A stretch of DNA of 36,396 nt from an uncultured Spirochaetaceae bacterium (lineage in GTDB: Bacteria > Spirochaetota > Spirochaetia > Treponematales > Treponemataceae). Numbering within the stretch: position 1 is the first letter of the stretch; the number at the start of each line of letters is the position of its first letter. Positions 33,554 through 36,396 of the stretch are shown piece after piece. The notes under the pieces are model-generated. The model was not told the DNA's origin. It saw only the letters and a list, made by a program, of their open reading frames with translations, and did not search any database. Where the stretch lies: positions 1 to 36,396 of the forward strand of contig CADCLG010000027.1 of NCBI GenBank assembly GCA_902802305.1, in the 5' to 3' direction. The translations under genes and the position numbers were made by a program.

Positions 33554-33565
33554 ATTGTATCACAA
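33554..33565 (-). promoter_or_regulatory. Promoter of the 17-kb carbohydrate locus
   Basis: TTGTGATACAAT on the minus strand (-10 hexamer 33559..33554) with an A7 tract upstream. The -10 ends nine bases before ATG 33544, so the leader is at most about three bases. Confidence 0.6.
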
Positions 33566-33614
33566 GTAAGATTTTTTTACATAGGGAAATACACTAATTT
33601 ATGAAAAAATCTCT

Positions 33615-33944
33615 TTATTTTTTGAAGAATTTATCAAATTCTTCATTTGAATGTGGAGCAGATTCCCCTTCACCTTCTTTATTATTGTAATTATTTTCCC
33701 TTGTAAATTTTTCTGAACCGTCAACATTGGCACTTTTCATATTTTCTATATCGTCATCAGAAAGTTCTGGTGCCGGCATTACGATTGCAGCAACTATATA
33801 CATGATAAATCCAATTCCGCTGGTAAAAAGAATTATAAGTGCAACTATAAGACGAACGATTGTCGGATCGATTTTAAAGTATTCTGCGATTCCTCCGCAA
33901 ACACCTGCAAGAATTTTTTTATTTGATTTCTTTAACTGTTTCAT
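33615..33944 (-). CDS. PspC-domain membrane protein
   Basis: 109 residues. N-terminal PspC domain: KKSNKKILAGVCGGIAEYFKIDPTIVRLIVALIILFTSGIGFIMYIVAAIVMP, described here as a short helix plus two membrane segments (about residues 1-58). The rest is a hydrophilic Asn/Glu-rich tail ending EEFDKFFKK. PspC proteins sense or respond to envelope stress. ATG 33944 with AGGAGG overlaps the previous stop as ATGA; a reading from 34034 would lie inside the upstream gene. Confidence 0.9.
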   Translation of the reverse strand: MKQLKKSNKKILAGVCGGIAEYFKIDPTIVRLIVALIILFTSGIGFIMYIVAAIVMPAPELSDDDIENMKSANVDGSEKFTRENNYNNKEGEGESAPHSNEEFDKFFKK

Positions 33945-34870
33945 TTTGAACCTCCTATTGAAATATTTACTGTTCCCATTCCACAATTTACGGAAAAATG
34001 ATTTTCCTTTCTTACATCTGAATAGCTCTGGCAAACGCCGCTTTTTCTTTCTTTATTGAATTTAAAGTCACCTAAGCCAACTTTTGCATCATAAGAATAA
34101 TCTGATGCAGAGCCGCTTAATTCAAGTTTTACACAACCCATACCACAATCAATATTATTTTTACCTGAAATAGAGCCTTCAACTTTTATATTTCCCATAC
34201 CGCAACGTATATTCATATTACTTGCAACAAGACTCTTTAATACACAGTTTCCTGCACCGACATCAATTTTACCGGAATTACATGAAATATTAACATTTCT
34301 TGCTTCAAGGCTTCCAGCTCCAATTGCGGTACTGAATTTTTCAACGTTTGTTTTAGCAGGTACAGTAATAAGAATACGCGGAACGATTCGGCTTACACGT
34401 TCATGTGACCAAAAATTAAGTCCATTCAGTTTTTTAAGATTTTTTACTACAAAAGTGCCTTCTGTATCGATACGACAAAGAAGATTTTCTTTTAAGATTC
34501 CGCGGGTTTCTACAGAATAAGTATCACCTGTAATAACTACAACTTCTGCTGCTCCAAAACTGAATTCAATATTTTTTACTTTTGCTTTATCAAATCTGTA
34601 GAAAAGCGCATCGTAGGCAAAAGCAGTATTAGATTCAGAATTCTTTTCTTCTCCACCTTCTTCTTTTTTAACATTTACTACAGCATTTGCAAAGCGTTCA
34701 ATAATTGATTTTGCAAGAATCTCGGGATCACCCAATTCCTCAATAACCTTCTGATCATCTCCGGCTTCCTCGAAATAATCATAATAATATTGGAGGGCTT
34801 CATTCTGCTCATCGACAGTCAAAGCCTGAATATTATTTTTTAAAGCTGTCATGTACTCTTCTTTTGACAT
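33941..34870 (-). CDS. DUF1700 (HAAS)-DUF4097 two-domain protein
   Basis: 309 residues. The N-terminal HAAS/DUF1700 helical domain (about 1-65) has the family phrases YYYDYFEEAGDD and EELGDPEILAKSI. A linker leads to a DUF4097 beta-helix (about 90-309) with a repeating strand pattern and the motif CGMG three times (NIRCGMG, NIDCGMG, NVNCGMG-like VNCGMG). HAAS domains are typically encoded directly after PadR regulators, as here. The function is unknown; a role in envelope-stress signalling with PspC is inferred from context. GGGAG precedes the ATG. Confidence 0.85.
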   Translation of the reverse strand: MSKEEYMTALKNNIQALTVDEQNEALQYYYDYFEEAGDDQKVIEELGDPEILAKSIIERFANAVVNVKKEEGGEEKNSESNTAFAYDALFYRFDKAKVKNIEFSFGAAEVVVITGDTYSVETRGILKENLLCRIDTEGTFVVKNLKKLNGLNFWSHERVSRIVPRILITVPAKTNVEKFSTAIGAGSLEARNVNISCNSGKIDVGAGNCVLKSLVASNMNIRCGMGNIKVEGSISGKNNIDCGMGCVKLELSGSASDYSYDAKVGLGDFKFNKERKSGVCQSYSDVRKENHFSVNCGMGTVNISIGGSK

Positions 34871-34889
34871 TTTTGTCTCCCATAAATAA

Positions 34890-35207
34890 TTATTCTTGTG
34901 TTATTCCCAAAAGAATTGAATCAATCTTTTTTTTGTATTCAATCCATTCCCTTCTGTAATTATCAAGCAGAATTACACCGTTGGAGGTTATTTTATAATA
35001 ACGACGGTTTCTTCCTTGATATTCCATATCATAAGTTTCCAAAAATCCATCTTTCTGCAGTCTGCGCAAAACCGGATAAAGAGTACTTTCGGAAACGTCC
35101 ATTACACTCCGGACATCTTGTGTTATTTTATAGCCGTACGACCCTTCTGCAGAGACGACAGATAAAACAACTGCATCCAGTAGTGCCGAACTTGTTGTAA
35201 AAATCAT
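34890..35207 (-). CDS. PadR-family transcriptional regulator
   Basis: 105 residues. Winged-helix PadR signature: LLDAVVLSVVSAEGSYGYKITQDVRSVMDVSESTLYPVLRRLQKDGFLETY then RRYYKITSNGVILL. It lacks the longer C-terminal arm of vinculin-type PadRs, which suits the subfamily that controls DUF1700/PspC genes. ATG 35207 has AGGAG eight bases upstream; a reading from 35249 enters the promoter. It probably represses its own operon by binding repeats in the promoter (35236-35262). Confidence 0.93.
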   Translation of the reverse strand: MIFTTSSALLDAVVLSVVSAEGSYGYKITQDVRSVMDVSESTLYPVLRRLQKDGFLETYDMEYQGRNRRYYKITSNGVILLDNYRREWIEYKKKIDSILLGITQE

Positions 35208-35235
35208 GAATACGACTCCTACTCTCTTTCTGTTT

Positions 35236-35267
35236 ATAATATTATACACAATATAATATTATGTCAA
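35236..35267 (-). promoter_or_regulatory. padR promoter with two palindromic ATAATATTAT boxes
   Basis: TTGACA (35267..35262) with either TAATAT at 17 bases (35244..35239) or TATAAT at 15 bases (35246..35241). The self-palindromic ATAATATTAT occurs at 35236-35245 and 35253-35262, 17 bases apart, covering the -10 and the spacer. This is well placed for autorepression by PadR. The region 35268-35355 is very AT-rich with A/T tracts and no gene. Confidence 0.65.
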
Positions 35268-35359
35268 GAAAAATATTATAAAATTTTAAATATTTTTTTT
35301 ATAAGCACGAAAAAAAATAAAAAAAATTAAGAAATTTTCAAAATTTTATAAAATGACTG

Positions 35360-35388
35360 TTGACACAAATTTATAATTTTGATATAAA
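35360..35388 (+). promoter_or_regulatory. Consensus promoter of tRNA-Val (and probably dapB)
   Basis: TTGACA (35360-35365), exactly 17 bases, TATAAA (35383-35388). The expected start is near 35395, 16 bases before the tRNA. The best sigma-70 match in the window. Confidence 0.85.
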
Positions 35389-35410
35389 TAATACATCACT
35401 TCGAAACAAC

Positions 35411-35484
35411 GGGCAGTTAGCTCAGCTGGTACGAGCGTCTGGTTTACACCCAGAATGTCGGGAGTTCGATCCTCTCACTGCCCA
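35411..35484 (+). tRNA. tRNA-Val (anticodon UAC)
   Basis: A 74-base cloverleaf. Acceptor GGGCAGT/ACTGCCC, D-arm TAGCTCAGCTGGTACGAGC, anticodon stem TCTGG/CCAGA around TTTACAC with TAC at 34-36, T-arm GGGAG-TTCGATC-CTCTC, discriminator A. CCA is not encoded. Confidence 0.97.
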
Positions 35485-35488
35485 TAAG

Positions 35489-35516
35489 GCTCCTTCAATA
35501 TGAAGGAGCTTTTTTT
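35489..35516 (+). terminator. Intrinsic terminator between tRNA-Val and dapB
   Basis: A perfect nine-pair stem GCTCCTTCA/TGAAGGAGC with a three-base loop ATA and seven T. Only 23 bases, holding the dapB ribosome site, separate it from the dapB ATG. Confidence 0.9.
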
Positions 35517-35539
35517 ATTTCCAGGAGGTAAAAAAGAAA

Positions 35540-36319
35540 ATGAAAATTGCATTAGTTGGTTACGGAAAGATGGGACACATGATTGAAACATGTGCAAAAA
35601 GAGACGGACATGAAGTTGTTGCAACTATAGATGTTATTGCAGAAGATGCAAGTGTAAAGGTTCCTGCAGGAGATGGAGAAGCTGTTGCTCGTGCTGTAAA
35701 ATCAAGCGGTGCAGAAGGAATTATTGAGTTTTCTCATCCTACAGCAGTTATGACCAACATAAAAGCACTTTTGCCATTAGGTTTACCTCTTGTTGTCGGT
35801 ACAACAGGCTGGAATGATAAAAAAGAAGAAGTTTCAAAATTGGCGGCTGATTGCGGCGGTGTAATTATGACTTCTGCCAATTTTTCAATTGGTGTAAATA
35901 TGTTTTATAAAATTGTTGCTCAGGTTACAAAAATCATGTCTGAATATCCGGAATATGATATTGCAACATGGGAAGCTCATCATAATCAGAAAGCAGACAG
36001 CCCTAGTGGAACTGCGCTGGAAATTGCCCGCCTTATTCTTGAAAATACCCCAAATAAAACAGAAATCGTTACAGATGCTTTCCATGAACGTCCAAAAGCA
36101 AATCAGCTTCACGTAAGTTCAACCAGATGTGGAAACATTCCTGGCACCCATAAGGTTTTCTTTGATGGAATTGCAGATACAATCGAACTCACCCATACCG
36201 CCAGAAGTCGTGAAGGTTTTGCAAGCGGAGCAGTTAAGGCACTTGCACGTCTAAGCGAAAGCATAAAAACAGGTCGCCTTTCTAAAGGTAAACTTTACGG
36301 AATGGAAGATTTGTTTTAA
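35540..36319 (+). CDS. dapB: 4-Hydroxy-tetrahydrodipicolinate reductase
   Basis: 259 residues. NAD(P)H reductase of the diaminopimelate/lysine pathway, needed for peptidoglycan. Nucleotide-binding GYGKMG (8-12 region), FSHPTAV, VGTTGW, the catalytic region EAHHNQKADSPSGTAL with H147-H148 and K151, and SSTRCGNIPGTHKVFFDG are all present. Somewhat shorter than the E. coli form because loops after the first strand are trimmed. AGGAGG lies before the ATG. No promoter fits between it and the terminator at 35489-35516, so it seems to depend on read-through. Confidence 0.96.
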   Translation: MKIALVGYGKMGHMIETCAKRDGHEVVATIDVIAEDASVKVPAGDGEAVARAVKSSGAEGIIEFSHPTAVMTNIKALLPLGLPLVVGTTGWNDKKEEVSKLAADCGGVIMTSANFSIGVNMFYKIVAQVTKIMSEYPEYDIATWEAHHNQKADSPSGTALEIARLILENTPNKTEIVTDAFHERPKANQLHVSSTRCGNIPGTHKVFFDGIADTIELTHTARSREGFASGAVKALARLSESIKTGRLSKGKLYGMEDLF

Positions 36320-36337
36320 TCAATTATTGCAATCAAA

Positions 36338-36355
36338 GCAATTACTGCAATTACT
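36338..36355. repeat. Tandem 9-base repeat GCAATTACT x2
   Basis: Two perfect adjacent copies just after the dapB stop, within a longer run of GCAAT-like words. Short and possibly chance. Confidence 0.5.
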
Positions 36356-36358
36356 GTG

Positions 36359-36395
36359 CAATCATTAATATTCCACTTACACTTATTAATGATTG
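36359..36395 (+). terminator. Inverted repeat after dapB, candidate terminator
   Basis: CAATCATTAATA (36359-36370) and TATTAATGATTG (36384-36395) are perfectly complementary over 12 bases with a 13-base loop. The window ends one base later, so a following T-tract cannot be checked. Confidence 0.5.
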
Positions 36396-36396
36396 T

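Noticed and set aside
33945..34034. Longer PspC protein with a basic N-terminus
   Set aside because: The extension lies inside the DUF4097 gene in another frame; AGGAGG marks ATG 33944 with an ATGA overlap.

Overview
The window is low-GC (roughly 35-38 % by eye), densely coded bacterial chromosome. Short intergenic gaps carry canonical promoters and intrinsic terminators. No phage, insertion sequence, CRISPR array or rRNA was seen. A host-associated, anaerobe-like spirochaete (Treponema-like) is my best guess. It rests on the IMP dehydrogenase type, a SufCBDS-SufU iron-sulphur system, a sugar ABC locus with large extracellular parts, and AT-rich promoters. Without a 16S gene or a search this is inference.

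Layout. 1-1123 (minus): the rpsP-khpA-rimM-trmD ribosome/tRNA maturation operon. 1246-2714 (minus): guaB, broken by a small deletion with frameshift. 2844-3767 (minus): a DEDDh exonuclease. 4023-8504 (plus): sufC-sufB-sufD-sufS. 8517-8595: a phased array of four dyad repeats next to the promoter of an nfeD-SPFH pair (8676-10031). 10227-11969 (plus): membrane-bound LuxR-type regulator, GNAT acetyltransferase, sufU and tRNA-Arg(UCU). 12041-12754 (minus): deoC. 12842-15129 (minus): polar amino-acid ABC importer. 15192-16613 (minus): argH. 16715-33544 (minus): an eleven-gene carbohydrate-transport locus of about 17 kb. 33615-35207 (minus): a PadR, DUF1700/DUF4097 and PspC envelope-stress operon. 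35411-36319 (plus): tRNA-Val(UAC), a terminator and dapB.

The large minus-strand locus is the most unusual part. It starts with a membrane-anchored solute-binding protein carrying two extra beta-sandwich, carbohydrate-binding-like domains. Then come a permease pair, an NHL/TPR membrane protein, a YIP1 protein, a 912-residue membrane-anchored protein resembling DUF5696, a second permease pair and three paralogous solute-binding proteins (two exported, one lipoprotein). No ABC ATPase or transcription regulator is encoded with it, so a shared ATPase elsewhere is expected. The layout suggests one glycan-handling envelope system with two permease complexes and four receptors. Its substrate cannot be read from sequence.

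The non-coding DNA is also informative. Several genes (exonuclease, deoC, argH, the fusion receptor, possibly the GNAT) have a -10 element only 6-9 bases before ATG and no Shine-Dalgarno sequence, so they look leaderless. A second promoter class (T- or A-tract plus an extended -10 TGTGATAYAAW) drives the regulator and the receptor genes.
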